From contig JAKEIC010000086.1 of the NCBI GenBank assembly GCA_022614695.1, positions 1 through 46,169 of the forward strand: 46,169 bases of DNA, given 5' to 3'. A model generated the notes under the pieces. The model ran no database searches and was not told where the DNA came from. It was given only the letters and a program-made list of their open reading frames with translations. Made by a program: the position numbers and the translations under genes. Shown here piece by piece: positions 1 to 8,144 of the stretch (the stretch's first letter is position 1; each line of letters opens with the position of its first letter). The stretch is from Planctomycetales bacterium. GTDB taxonomy: Bacteria; Planctomycetota; JAKEIC01.

Positions 1-96
1 CCCGGCGCACCCGGCTTCGCGACCTCCACAGTGCCGGCTACAATCTCTCACGCATCCGCTCCTGCATCCTCGCCCGCGGCCCATAGCGGAGTAGGA
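1..96. other. Non-coding edge sequence
   Basis: This lies downstream of the HNH gene stop on the minus strand. I see no convincing coding frame, RNA gene or terminator in it. It may be the 3' trailer of the HNH gene. Confidence 0.4.
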
Positions 97-2394
97 CTAA
101 GCGACGGCCCGCGGGGCCTCCTCGGCCCAGGGCGCGGGCGGGGGCGGACCGAACGGCAGTGGGGAACCGGTTTCCTCGAGGCGAGCGCCGATCCGGCGCT
201 CCGCGATGTCGAGGAGGCGATCGAGGAGAGGGCCGTCCAGCTGCCGGCCGACGGGCGCCAGGCTCCCGAGGGGACGCATCTCGCCGTCCAGACAGGACAC
301 GCCCCCGTCCGGACGCGGGAGCACGTAGAGGAGCCCGAGGTGGCGCGCGCGGTTGCAGGGGCCGCAGAGCCGGTGGTCGTAGATCACGTCCGACACCCCG
401 CCCCTCGACCGCGCCCGGCCGTGGTCGTGCTGCGTCGTGAGGGTGTTCCCGCAGAAGAGCGTCGCGCACTTCTCCCCGTCCCGCGCTCGGACCGCCCACT
501 TCTCCGCCTGGGAGACGCTTCGCGATCCCGGCTTCTTCCCGCCCGGCCGCGGGAGGACCCTCGCGAGGCGTCTCCGGGGAATCCCGAGCCAGGAGAAGGC
601 CTTCTCCAGACGCTCCTCGACGCTCCCGCAGGCGAGGAGGTCCGGGGAGAGGACCTCGCGCGGGCTGCGGCCGGGCACGCGGGACTCGGGGGATCTCAGG
701 TAGAAGAGTCGGGGCGGCTCGTCGGGCTGCGAGACCCTGAGGTACCAGCCCGCCAGGGCGGCGAGGAGCGCGGCCGGGTCGCCGAGGTCCACGCCGAGCC
801 TCCTCAGCTCCCCGGCGATCGGGTCCATCGCCGCGCCGAGCGGCCCCTCGAGGGTCGCGTGGATCCCCTCGGGGACCTTGGTGCCCACCGGCAGGGTCGG
901 CCGCATGCCGCGGGGCACGCGCGGGGGCGAGTCGCCGGGGTCGGCCGAGCGCAGCACCGACAGGACGACGAAGGAGGGCTGGCCCTGGGCCCAGGCGGTC
1001 CAGACGGACTCCCGGTCGGGGCGGATGGCGCGGGAGAGTTCCCGGGCCTCGGTGTAGGAGACCCGAGCCGAGGCGAACGCCTCCGCAAGCCGTGGGCGGG
1101 AACGGAGCCGTCGGCCGAGGGCGGCGAGCTCCTCGACGTCGCGATCGGCGAGCCCGGCGTCGCGGGCTGTCCAGTCGAGGATCTCGCGCGGGATCTCGCC
1201 GCGGCGCACGCGGTCGGAGAGTTCGGCGAGGATCGCAGCCTGCCGGCGCCGGAGGACGTGGATCGCGCGGCCGGCCGAGGCGGCGACGGCCCGGACCTCG
1301 ATCGGGTCGCTGCTCGCCGGGACGTGCGCCGCCTCGATGTCCACGCGGTCGAGCGCGGACGCCGGCACACCGTCCTCGGCGGGTGGCTCGGGGGCCTGCG
1401 ACATCCCTTCGCCGGGCGAAACAGAGGACTCGTCCCGCCGTCTCTCGTCCGGGGAGGACGCGGGGAACCAACGGAACTCCGGGAACGCCCGGAGGAGGGC
1501 CTCGGGCTCGGCGGAGAGGGTCTCCCCGCGAGCCGTCAGGATCATGACGGTGGGAGGGCGCGCGCCGGGGGCCGTCACCTCCAAGGGAACGACATGGATG
1601 TTCGCCTCGGGGGTCTGGACCCACTCGACGCCCCGGAGCGGGTCCCGGAAGCGGCGGGGGGGCGGGGTGACCTCGGCGAGGCTCGCCGGTGCCGCCCCGG
1701 AGAGCGCCCTCCGCGCGAGCCCCTCCACCATGGCGGCGAGCGCCTCGCCGTTCCCGAGGGTCTTCTGGGTCTCCCGGCACGCGCGGTCCCGCGCTCGCGC
1801 CCAGATGTCGTGCTGCTCGGCCGCGAAGAGGACGGTGTTATCCAGCTTCCACCGGCGCGGGGCTCCCGACGACTCAGGATCTACAGGTAGAGGCCCGCAG
1901 CGGACCTTCCCCGCCTCGAGGTCCACATCTTGGGGAAGCTCCCCCGGCTTCGAGGCGTGGAGGAACTCGAGGAGCCTCTTCGGCGAGGTCCCCTCTGCGA
2001 ACTGGACCCAGCCGCCGACGGTGAAGGGGGTCGCCTTCACGCAGAGCAGCCTGTACGCGGTCTCCGTGAGCAGCCCCGCGAGCCGAGCCTCGCGGAGCGC
2101 GGGCATCTTCTTCTCCGCCCGGACCCGGGCGCGGAGCGCCGAGGACTCGACAGGAGCGAGCCGGGCGTGCACTTCGGCGAAGCCGGAGACGGTCGGCGGG
2201 CACGCGAGAGCGAGCGGCGGATCCCCCTCGTGCGGCCGCTTCTCGCGGAAGCGCAGCCACTCGAGCCCCGCGCCCGCGACGCCCTCGGCGAGGCGGAGGG
2301 CGAGGGCCGTGTGACTCAGGGACCGCGCCACGTCGTCGGCCTCGAGCGCGGAGGGAACGAGGTCCTTTGGGGGCGAGTGCGTGATCGGTTCCAT
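97..2394 (-). CDS. HNH endonuclease domain protein
   Basis: A 765-residue protein with a C-terminal HNH/zinc-ribbon nuclease domain. The domain shows C643-x4-C648, the H656-D657-H658 core, an SRGG turn and C677-x2-C680 followed by N681, which matches the metal-binding pattern of HNH nucleases (CxxC pairs around a DH..N core). The roughly 640 residues before it are charged, Arg- and Ala-rich and not recognised. The start chosen is the ATG at 2394, preceded by AGAGGG at good spacing, rather than the open frame reaching 2508, because a TTGACA-N17-TACTAT promoter occupies 2480-2508. The gene therefore seems transcribed separately from the CPBP gene upstream. The substrate is unknown. It could be a DNA repair or defence nuclease, or a remnant of a mobile-element nuclease. 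Confidence 0.75.
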   Translation of the reverse strand: MEPITHSPPKDLVPSALEADDVARSLSHTALALRLAEGVAGAGLEWLRFREKRPHEGDPPLALACPPTVSGFAEVHARLAPVESSALRARVRAEKKMPALREARLAGLLTETAYRLLCVKATPFTVGGWVQFAEGTSPKRLLEFLHASKPGELPQDVDLEAGKVRCGPLPVDPESSGAPRRWKLDNTVLFAAEQHDIWARARDRACRETQKTLGNGEALAAMVEGLARRALSGAAPASLAEVTPPPRRFRDPLRGVEWVQTPEANIHVVPLEVTAPGARPPTVMILTARGETLSAEPEALLRAFPEFRWFPASSPDERRRDESSVSPGEGMSQAPEPPAEDGVPASALDRVDIEAAHVPASSDPIEVRAVAASAGRAIHVLRRRQAAILAELSDRVRRGEIPREILDWTARDAGLADRDVEELAALGRRLRSRPRLAEAFASARVSYTEARELSRAIRPDRESVWTAWAQGQPSFVVLSVLRSADPGDSPPRVPRGMRPTLPVGTKVPEGIHATLEGPLGAAMDPIAGELRRLGVDLGDPAALLAALAGWYLRVSQPDEPPRLFYLRSPESRVPGRSPREVLSPDLLACGSVEERLEKAFSWLGIPRRRLARVLPRPGGKKPGSRSVSQAEKWAVRARDGEKCATLFCGNTLTTQHDHGRARSRGGVSDVIYDHRLCGPCNRARHLGLLYVLPRPDGGVSCLDGEMRPLGSLAPVGRQLDGPLLDRLLDIAERRIGARLEETGSPLPFGPPPPAPWAEEAPRAVA

Positions 2395-2479
2395 GCTGCC
2401 CTCTTTCGGTCGCGTCCGGTCGGGTGACGGATCCTCGGGTTGGATCCACTCTGGAAAAACGCGCGTTCTAGACTGCGCG

Positions 2480-2508
2480 ATAGTACAGGAGTGCGCGCCC
2501 CATGTCAA
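2480..2508 (-). promoter_or_regulatory. Sigma70-type promoter for the HNH gene
   Basis: On the minus strand TTGACA (2508-2503) is followed after 17 bp by TACTAT (2485-2480). The expected transcript start is near 2473, giving an untranslated leader of about 79 nt before the ATG at 2394. Confidence 0.65.
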
Positions 2509-2524
2509 GGGCTTCTCATCGGCA

Positions 2525-3115
2525 TCAGGGGAGGAACGCGATCACGGCCACGTTCGCGGCGCCGTGGAGGAGGATGGGCGTGAGGAGGGTCCCGTGCCGC
2601 TCGCGGGCGGCGGCGAACAGGAGGCCGGGGACGGCGGTCACGAGCTGGCCCGGGTCGCGGTGCACGATCGCGTGCGAGACCCCGAAGAGGGCCGCGGTCG
2701 CGGCGGCCGCCCAGGACCCGCCCCAGGCCGTCCGCAAGCCGGCCTGGAGGTAGCCTCGGAAGAAGAGCTCCTCGGCCGGGGCGATCCAGAGCAGGTGGAG
2801 GAGGATCGCCGAGGCCCCCCGGACCTGCACCGGCGAGTGGCGCCCCCACCACGCCCCGATCAGCGCCACGGCCAGCAGCGCGACCGCCGTTTCGACCAGG
2901 GCGCGCGTCGGCCGTGCCGGGCCGTGGACGCCCCAGTCCCCCCGAGCGCGCCCCGCGAGCCAGAGGAACGCCGGGACCGACGCCCAGAGCGCCGGCCCGA
3001 GGACCCAGGCGGCGCCCCCGAGCGCCCGCGAGACCCCGAGCGGTCCGGCCAGCGCGACGGCCGCGGTCGCCGTGGCCCACGCGAGAAGCGGCCCTCGCAA
3101 CTCGGCTCGCAGCAC
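2525..3115 (-). CDS. CPBP-family intramembrane metalloprotease
   Basis: A 196-residue membrane protein of the CPBP (CAAX protease and bacteriocin-processing) family. The family motifs are present: E115-E116-x3-R120 in PAEELFFRGYLQ, H148 in FGVSHA, and H184/N188 in LLHGAAN. Hydrophobic stretches are predicted around 10-30, 35-55, 72-90, 102-112, 136-150 and 160-170. These enzymes cleave within membranes, and some subfamilies (myxosortases) process proteins with a C-terminal Cys/hydrophobic/Arg tail. The start is GTG at 3115, only 16 bp after the stop of the fibre-like gene, so it is probably the last gene of that operon. Because the product of 6686-8113 has such a tail, a sorting role is plausible but inferred. 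A general protease or immunity role is the alternative. Confidence 0.8.
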   Translation of the reverse strand: MLRAELRGPLLAWATATAAVALAGPLGVSRALGGAAWVLGPALWASVPAFLWLAGRARGDWGVHGPARPTRALVETAVALLAVALIGAWWGRHSPVQVRGASAILLHLLWIAPAEELFFRGYLQAGLRTAWGGSWAAAATAALFGVSHAIVHRDPGQLVTAVPGLLFAAARERHGTLLTPILLHGAANVAVIAFLP

Positions 3116-3131
3116 GCCTGCGGGGCGGAGC

Positions 3132-6100
3132 CTAGTTCGCCGGGAACCCGACAGTCAGGTGGCGCACCCGCAGGATCGTGCTGTTCGTCCCGGCCGGCAG
3201 GTTCTCCGCCCGGCACTCGTATGCACTGGTGATGGTTGCGCTCGAAGGCAGGGTCACGCCGGTCAGCGAACCGGCGAGCACGTTGTTAACGTAGAAGTCA
3301 ATTGAGCTCGAGCTGCGCACCATGGCCAGGACCCGGTATTTGGTGCCGCTCGAGACCGTGGCGAGGCTCCCGGTGGCGGTCTGCACCCCTCCGACGATGA
3401 CGACGCCCTGGAGGGTCGGGTTGCCGGCGACGGCAACGACGCGGAACCCGATCCCCTGCTGCAGGGCCCCAGTGAGCTGCGCCCAGCCTCCGGCGAGTAT
3501 GTAGTAGTTGTTGTTCACGCTCGCGAAGTTGATCACGAAGAAGGCAGACATGAATGTGCCCGCGACGTTGAACGGGCCCCCGATGCCGATGAACTGGTTG
3601 CTGCAGATGTCGGTGAAGGAGCCCCCCGTGATGCTCGTGGTCAAGGCGCACTCGCCGTCGTTGGTTGCCACGGTCCCGCCTGAGCCCGTCGCGGTCTGCG
3701 CGCCCTGGAACGAAGCGCAGCACAGGTTCAGCCCGAAGGCTGGGTGCCGGAGAAGCGTGCCGTTCATCTCCACGTCCCCGCCCGCGACCTCGAGCGCAAC
3801 GGCACCCGCGGTCGCCGACGTGTTCTCGAAGTAGCCGCCCCGCCCCGTGGCGTTGTTCGTCGAGCCCCGCACCCCGAACGCGCCGGGGAGCGCCGCGTAT
3901 CCGTAGACTCCGGCCGCGACGCCCGGGGTGTTCGTGAGCCCCACGGAGCCGTAGACCCCGATCTCTGTCGTGCTCCCGCTGCTCGCGGAGTTGAAGAAGA
4001 CTCCGGCAAAGTTGGGTCCGGTCAGAGTGCCCCCGAGTCCGGGCAGCTCCTGGTAGACACCGTAGATGGAGGTGGCATTGCCCAGGCCCGGCGAGTACGA
4101 GACGTTCCCGTAGTATCCGTAACAGGCGCCGCCCCCCGTCCGGCCCGCGTCGAGAGCTACCGTGTTGTAGATCCCGTACGCCGGGGCGGCCCGTAGACCC
4201 ATCGCGCCGATACCGATCTGGCTGATCACGCCGTACACGGTGTTCGTGTTCGTGCTGCCCTCGATGTAGCTGGCGAGCCCGTGGACGGTGGCGCCGGTGA
4301 TCCCGGACCGGACGACGCTATGCACGCCCCAGACGTTGTCCGGGTCGCTGCTCGTCCCGCCCAGGTCGCTCGAGATCCCGTACATCGGCCCGACCGCCGC
4401 CGGCCGCGTCGTCTCCACGGAGAGCCCGTAGTTGGTGACCGTGCTCCCGCCCGTGTTCGAGATGCGGGCGCCGTACCCGAACGCCCCCGAGGAAGTCAGC
4501 CCCGTCTTCGTGACGAAGGCGCCGATGGAGCCGGTCGCCGTCGTGATCTCCGTGCCGAAGCCCGAGCTGCTGGACGCGTATACGCCCGTGCCCGCGCCGG
4601 TCGCGTTGCCGAAGATCCCTCGGCCCGCGACCGTGTCCCCCTGGACACCGGTGCCGGCCGAGCTGTTGGGGGTGCTGCCGAACACTCCCAGGGGGGTCCC
4701 CGTCGTGGCCAGGTTCCGCCCCCAGACTCCCGCGGCGCCTCCGACGCTCGTGTTCGTGGTCCCGGCCACGCCCATCCAGCCGGAGCTGAACCCCTCGATC
4801 CCGAAGCTCGTGGAACTGCTGCCGTAGACGCCGGAGACATTCGTGCTCACTCCCTGGACCCCGTTCCCGTTCGATCCGCCTTGCCCGTAGACCCCGACTC
4901 CGTTCGTGTCGCTGTTGATGCCGTACACGCCGTACCCGCTGGCGGATGCCGACGAGCCGTAGACCCCGTACGCGACGCCCGACGTGGCCGTGGCCTGTCC
5001 GAACACGCCCCGGCCGCTTCCCGAGGCTGTCCCCTGCACTCCATAGCCCGTGCCCGACGAGGTCGAGCCGTAGACGCCGATCGAGCCCGCGGTGCCCGAC
5101 GTGTTGGAGCCCCAGACGCCGTAGAGCGTGGACGAGTTCGTCTGCCCGACGACCCCGTACCCGCTTCCCGCGCTGAGCCCGTAGACGCCCACGCCCCCCG
5201 CGCCGCTCGACTCGCCCCACACGCCGGTCCCCGTGGAGGTCACCCCGAAGATGGAGCGGCCCGAGGAGCTCGAGGAAGTCCCGTAGACCCCGGGCGAGAT
5301 CCCGGTAGTCGCCGTGTTGTTGCCCCAGACGCCGTAGCCTGCGGAAGAGGCCGTCTCGCCCCGGAGTCCGGTGCTCACGCCGGTGGTCGCGCTGTTCGTG
5401 ACGGAGAGGCCGCTCGTCCCCGTGCCGGTCCCCGTCCACGATGCCCCGAAGTGGCTGTGCGCGGTCGCCGAGGCCCAGCTCGGGACTCCGCCCGCCAGCG
5501 TGAGGAGGTCGCCGTTCGCCCCCGCGGCGAGAGTGCTCCAGACCCCCGCCGCCGAGGTGAAGAGGAGCGCTCCCGTGGCCGTCGCGGATGTGTTGAGTCC
5601 GGTGCCCCCGTAGGCCGGTGCAATGACGCTCCCTTGCCAAGTCCCAGCGCCGATCGTCCCGACCGTCGTGATGCCCGTCAGGTTCCCCGTGGTGATGACG
5701 GTCCCTGAGGCGTCCGGGAGGTTGACGGTGCGCGCGGCGGTGATCCCGGACGCGCCAAACGTGGCGGAGGCCGTGCCGCCGGCGTTCCGCAGGAGGAGCG
5801 TCGCGTCGGCGAAGGTCTTGGCGCCCGTGTTGGTCTGCCCCGCCGCGAGCTGCATGAAGGCGGCCGAGTCCAGCCCGTCCAGGACGTCGGCGTTGACGTT
5901 GCTCCCCGACCCTCCCGCGCTCGGCGCCCAGGCGGTGCCGTTGTACCGCAAAACGTCGCCTGCGCTCGTCGGCGCGGTCGCGGCAACGGAGATCCCCCGC
6001 AGGCCCCCGACCGTCGTGGCGGATTCCGAGCCCGTCACGTCGCCCGCGAGCGTGTGCGAGTGGCTGGTGGCCGCGAAAACTGCGTGCGTGTGGAGCGTGT

Positions 6101-6584
6101 CCGCGTTCGAGGATGAACCCGCCGTGAGGGTCGTCAGGTTCGCGTCGGTGACCGAGGTCGCGGTAGTCAGTCCGGCGTCGGTGAGGGCGCCGATCCGCGC
6201 CGACCGGAGCGAATAGGGCGCCGATGTCATCTGGTAACGCGGCGTCATCGGGGCGTCGGCCCCGACCTGCAGCTCGAGCCAGAGAGCCTGGCTGAAGGTG
6301 AGGGTCCCCGGGAAGGCGGTGACGCTCCCGAGCCGCACGGAGTAGACGCCGTTGGCGTTCGGAGTGACCGCGTTGCCACCCGTGCGCGCCTCGGTCCAGA
6401 GGGCCGTCCCCCCCGTCGCGACGTTGAAGACGCGGAACGTGATGCCCGTCGCGGCCGTGATCGGGTTCCCGGAGGCGTCGGTGAGCTTCCCCTGGAAGTT
6501 CAGCTCGTTCACGACCTGGGCCGAGGCCGGCGACGCGAAGGCGCAGGCCACCACGACCGTTGCCAAAGCCGACGACCACTTCAT
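3132..6584 (-). CDS. Large secreted fibre-like repeat protein
   Basis: A 1150-residue secreted protein. The signal peptide ends near ASPASAQ. Next comes a module of about 110 residues opening with NELNFQGKLTDASG, which also opens the 2149-residue protein of this operon. A region with a tail-fibre-type motif (ADVLDGLDSAAFM) follows. The centre carries many short repeats of the form GVYGxSSSxGxGVxG, typical of beta-structured surface or tail-fibre-like proteins. The last 200 residues form a separate globular-looking domain with an Asn/Tyr-rich stretch and the ending LTVGFPAN. There is no S74 domain. The start is the ATG at 6584, preceded by a full AGGAGG site, rather than the frame start at 6620. 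Its position next to a CPBP protease and a second fibre protein suggests a cell-surface appendage. A phage origin is unlikely because no phage genes are nearby. Confidence 0.75.
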   Translation of the reverse strand: MKWSSALATVVVACAFASPASAQVVNELNFQGKLTDASGNPITAATGITFRVFNVATGGTALWTEARTGGNAVTPNANGVYSVRLGSVTAFPGTLTFSQALWLELQVGADAPMTPRYQMTSAPYSLRSARIGALTDAGLTTATSVTDANLTTLTAGSSSNADTLHTHAVFAATSHSHTLAGDVTGSESATTVGGLRGISVAATAPTSAGDVLRYNGTAWAPSAGGSGSNVNADVLDGLDSAAFMQLAAGQTNTGAKTFADATLLLRNAGGTASATFGASGITAARTVNLPDASGTVITTGNLTGITTVGTIGAGTWQGSVIAPAYGGTGLNTSATATGALLFTSAAGVWSTLAAGANGDLLTLAGGVPSWASATAHSHFGASWTGTGTGTSGLSVTNSATTGVSTGLRGETASSAGYGVWGNNTATTGISPGVYGTSSSSSGRSIFGVTSTGTGVWGESSGAGGVGVYGLSAGSGYGVVGQTNSSTLYGVWGSNTSGTAGSIGVYGSTSSGTGYGVQGTASGSGRGVFGQATATSGVAYGVYGSSASASGYGVYGINSDTNGVGVYGQGGSNGNGVQGVSTNVSGVYGSSSTSFGIEGFSSGWMGVAGTTNTSVGGAAGVWGRNLATTGTPLGVFGSTPNSSAGTGVQGDTVAGRGIFGNATGAGTGVYASSSSGFGTEITTATGSIGAFVTKTGLTSSGAFGYGARISNTGGSTVTNYGLSVETTRPAAVGPMYGISSDLGGTSSDPDNVWGVHSVVRSGITGATVHGLASYIEGSTNTNTVYGVISQIGIGAMGLRAAPAYGIYNTVALDAGRTGGGACYGYYGNVSYSPGLGNATSIYGVYQELPGLGGTLTGPNFAGVFFNSASSGSTTEIGVYGSVGLTNTPGVAAGVYGYAALPGAFGVRGSTNNATGRGGYFENTSATAGAVALEVAGGDVEMNGTLLRHPAFGLNLCCASFQGAQTATGSGGTVATNDGECALTTSITGGSFTDICSNQFIGIGGPFNVAGTFMSAFFVINFASVNNNYYILAGGWAQLTGALQQGIGFRVVAVAGNPTLQGVVIVGGVQTATGSLATVSSGTKYRVLAMVRSSSSIDFYVNNVLAGSLTGVTLPSSATITSAYECRAENLPAGTNSTILRVRHLTVGFPAN
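6298..6510 (-). repeat. Paralogous segment, copy A (with 14299-14511)
   Basis: This 213-bp segment encodes part of the shared N-terminal module of the two fibre proteins. By eye it differs from 14299-14511 at about 8 positions, most of them in third codon positions, at a constant offset of 8001 bp. Such identity points to recent duplication or gene conversion. Confidence 0.85.
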
Positions 6585-6685
6585 CTCACGCCTCCTCTCG
6601 GACGCGGGCTGTGGAGACACTCCGAGCCCGGCCCAGCCGATTGCTTGCCCCCATGTTTCTGATCAAGACGACCTCGGAGAGAACC

Positions 6686-8113
6686 TCACGCCCTCCGGCG
6701 CCGGAGCAGGAGCACCGCGGCGAGCGCGAGCCAGGGCGCCAGAACGCCGAGCGGGGCGCCCGGCGGGACAGCGACCCCGACGGGCATCGCCGCGCAGCCG
6801 CCGCCGGACTTGCTCGACGGCGTGCGGAAGACCTCCTGCGGCGGGAAGTTCACGCTGCGGAGGGAGCCGACGGGCGCGCCGGTGGGGTTGATGTTCGTGG
6901 CGCCGCTCGTGGCGCCGGTCCCGACGACGTCGGCGTTCGCGGCGATGGTGGCCGCGGCCGTCGCGCCGCCCGTCGCCGAGGGGATCAGCGTGTAGGTCAC
7001 CAGAGCCGTCACCGTCGTGCCCGCCGGGACCGCGAGCCCGACCGCGCCGAAGGTGAGCGTACCGTTGTCGCCCGAGTAGGCCTGGGTCGTCGAGAGCTGG
7101 CTCGCGCCTCCGTCGTCCGGGAGGCCGTTCGAGTTCACGTCGTTCCAGAGCTTCACCTGCTGGATCTCGAGCCCGTCGTCGAGGGTCCCGGTCGCCGTGA
7201 GGCGGACCGTGTTCACCGTGATGGTCTCGACGCTGCTCGCCGTGACCGTGAACTGGAGCCACCTCTCATCCACGACGCCCGGGGCGACCGAGGTGCCGCC
7301 CGGATTCGCGGGGCCGACCGCTATCGAGAGGGATCCCGGGGTGGCCCCGCCCGCGATCGTCTTCACGCCGCCCGCGACCGGGAGCCCCGCGGGGACGATC
7401 GGGTTGCTCGAGGAGTCCACCGCCGAGACGCCCCCGACGGCAACGGTCGCCTGGAAGGTCGAACCGGCCGTCGGCGAGCCCGTGAACGACTCGCGGACGA
7501 GGAGCGTGGTGTTCGATCCGGCGGCGAGCGAGATGAGCGGCGTCCCCGAGAAGGTCACGGTTCCGTTGTCGCCGGAGTAGGTCCCCGTCGAGCCGAGCTG
7601 CGCCTCCGTCCCGTCCACGACGCCGTTCGTGTTGGCATCGTTCCAGAGTTCCACGTTGTTCACCTGGGTGCCGTCGTTCCCGGTCCCCGACGCCGTGACC
7701 GTGATCGAGTTCACCGTGATCGTCCCCGCAGCCGCCCCGGTCGTGAAGCGGAACTGGACCATCGAGACGTTGGTCGCCGAGGCCGACTCGTTCGTCGCCC
7801 CCGGGTTCGAGGCCCCCGCCGCGACCGAGAAGCTCGGCACGCCGGTCGTCGGCGTCCCGAAGGTCGTCTCGCCCGGGCCCGCCGTGTTGATATAGCCGGT
7901 GCTCGTGGTGCGGCCGATCAGATTCGTCGGGTCGGTCACGAACAGGGTCCCTCCGATGGAGCCGAGCTGGACGTAGCTCGCGGATGACGCGACCCCGCCG
8001 CCCTGGTCGAATTCGGCGGGGTCGTTGACGAAGTTGGCTGATGTAGCGGCCCAAGCGATCGCCGCTCCGGTGACCACCACGATCCCGGCGAATCCGACTG
8101 TACGTCGCGCCAC
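6686..8113 (-). CDS. Secreted protein with C-terminal Cys/TM/RRRR sorting tail
   Basis: A 475-residue exported protein with an N-terminal signal segment (VGFAGIVVVTGAAIAWA). The body has two tandem copies of a beta-rich repeat, each containing a VELWND or VKLWND motif followed by an N-x-NG-x-x-D loop that looks like a calcium-binding turn, and then TYSGDNGT or AYSGDNGT. The C-terminus has a GGGC motif (Cys440), a Pro/Gly linker, a hydrophobic segment at about 455-469 and RRRR at 471-474. This layout matches C-terminal surface-sorting signals of the MYXO-CTERM, JDVT-CTERM and Synerg-CTERM kind, which are known substrates of CPBP-type sortases. The start is GTG at 8113, with GGAAGGGAG eight bases upstream and 31 bp after the previous stop. 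The longer frame from 8185 overlaps the upstream gene and is less likely. Confidence 0.75.
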   Translation of the reverse strand: MARRTVGFAGIVVVTGAAIAWAATSANFVNDPAEFDQGGGVASSASYVQLGSIGGTLFVTDPTNLIGRTTSTGYINTAGPGETTFGTPTTGVPSFSVAAGASNPGATNESASATNVSMVQFRFTTGAAAGTITVNSITVTASGTGNDGTQVNNVELWNDANTNGVVDGTEAQLGSTGTYSGDNGTVTFSGTPLISLAAGSNTTLLVRESFTGSPTAGSTFQATVAVGGVSAVDSSSNPIVPAGLPVAGGVKTIAGGATPGSLSIAVGPANPGGTSVAPGVVDERWLQFTVTASSVETITVNTVRLTATGTLDDGLEIQQVKLWNDVNSNGLPDDGGASQLSTTQAYSGDNGTLTFGAVGLAVPAGTTVTALVTYTLIPSATGGATAAATIAANADVVGTGATSGATNINPTGAPVGSLRSVNFPPQEVFRTPSSKSGGGCAAMPVGVAVPPGAPLGVLAPWLALAAVLLLRRRRA

Positions 8114-8144
8114 GATCGGCTCCCTTCCTTCGCCCGCTCCGCCG

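Noticed and set aside
4600..5400. Regular short repeats resembling a CRISPR or satellite array
   Set aside because: They are imperfect codon-level repeats encoding GVYG motifs of the fibre protein, without constant repeat and spacer lengths.
4318..6579. 753-codon minus-strand open frame inside the 1150-residue fibre gene
   Set aside because: Frame-shifted shadow rich in Arg and His. The fibre frame has a signal peptide and a perfect ribosome site.
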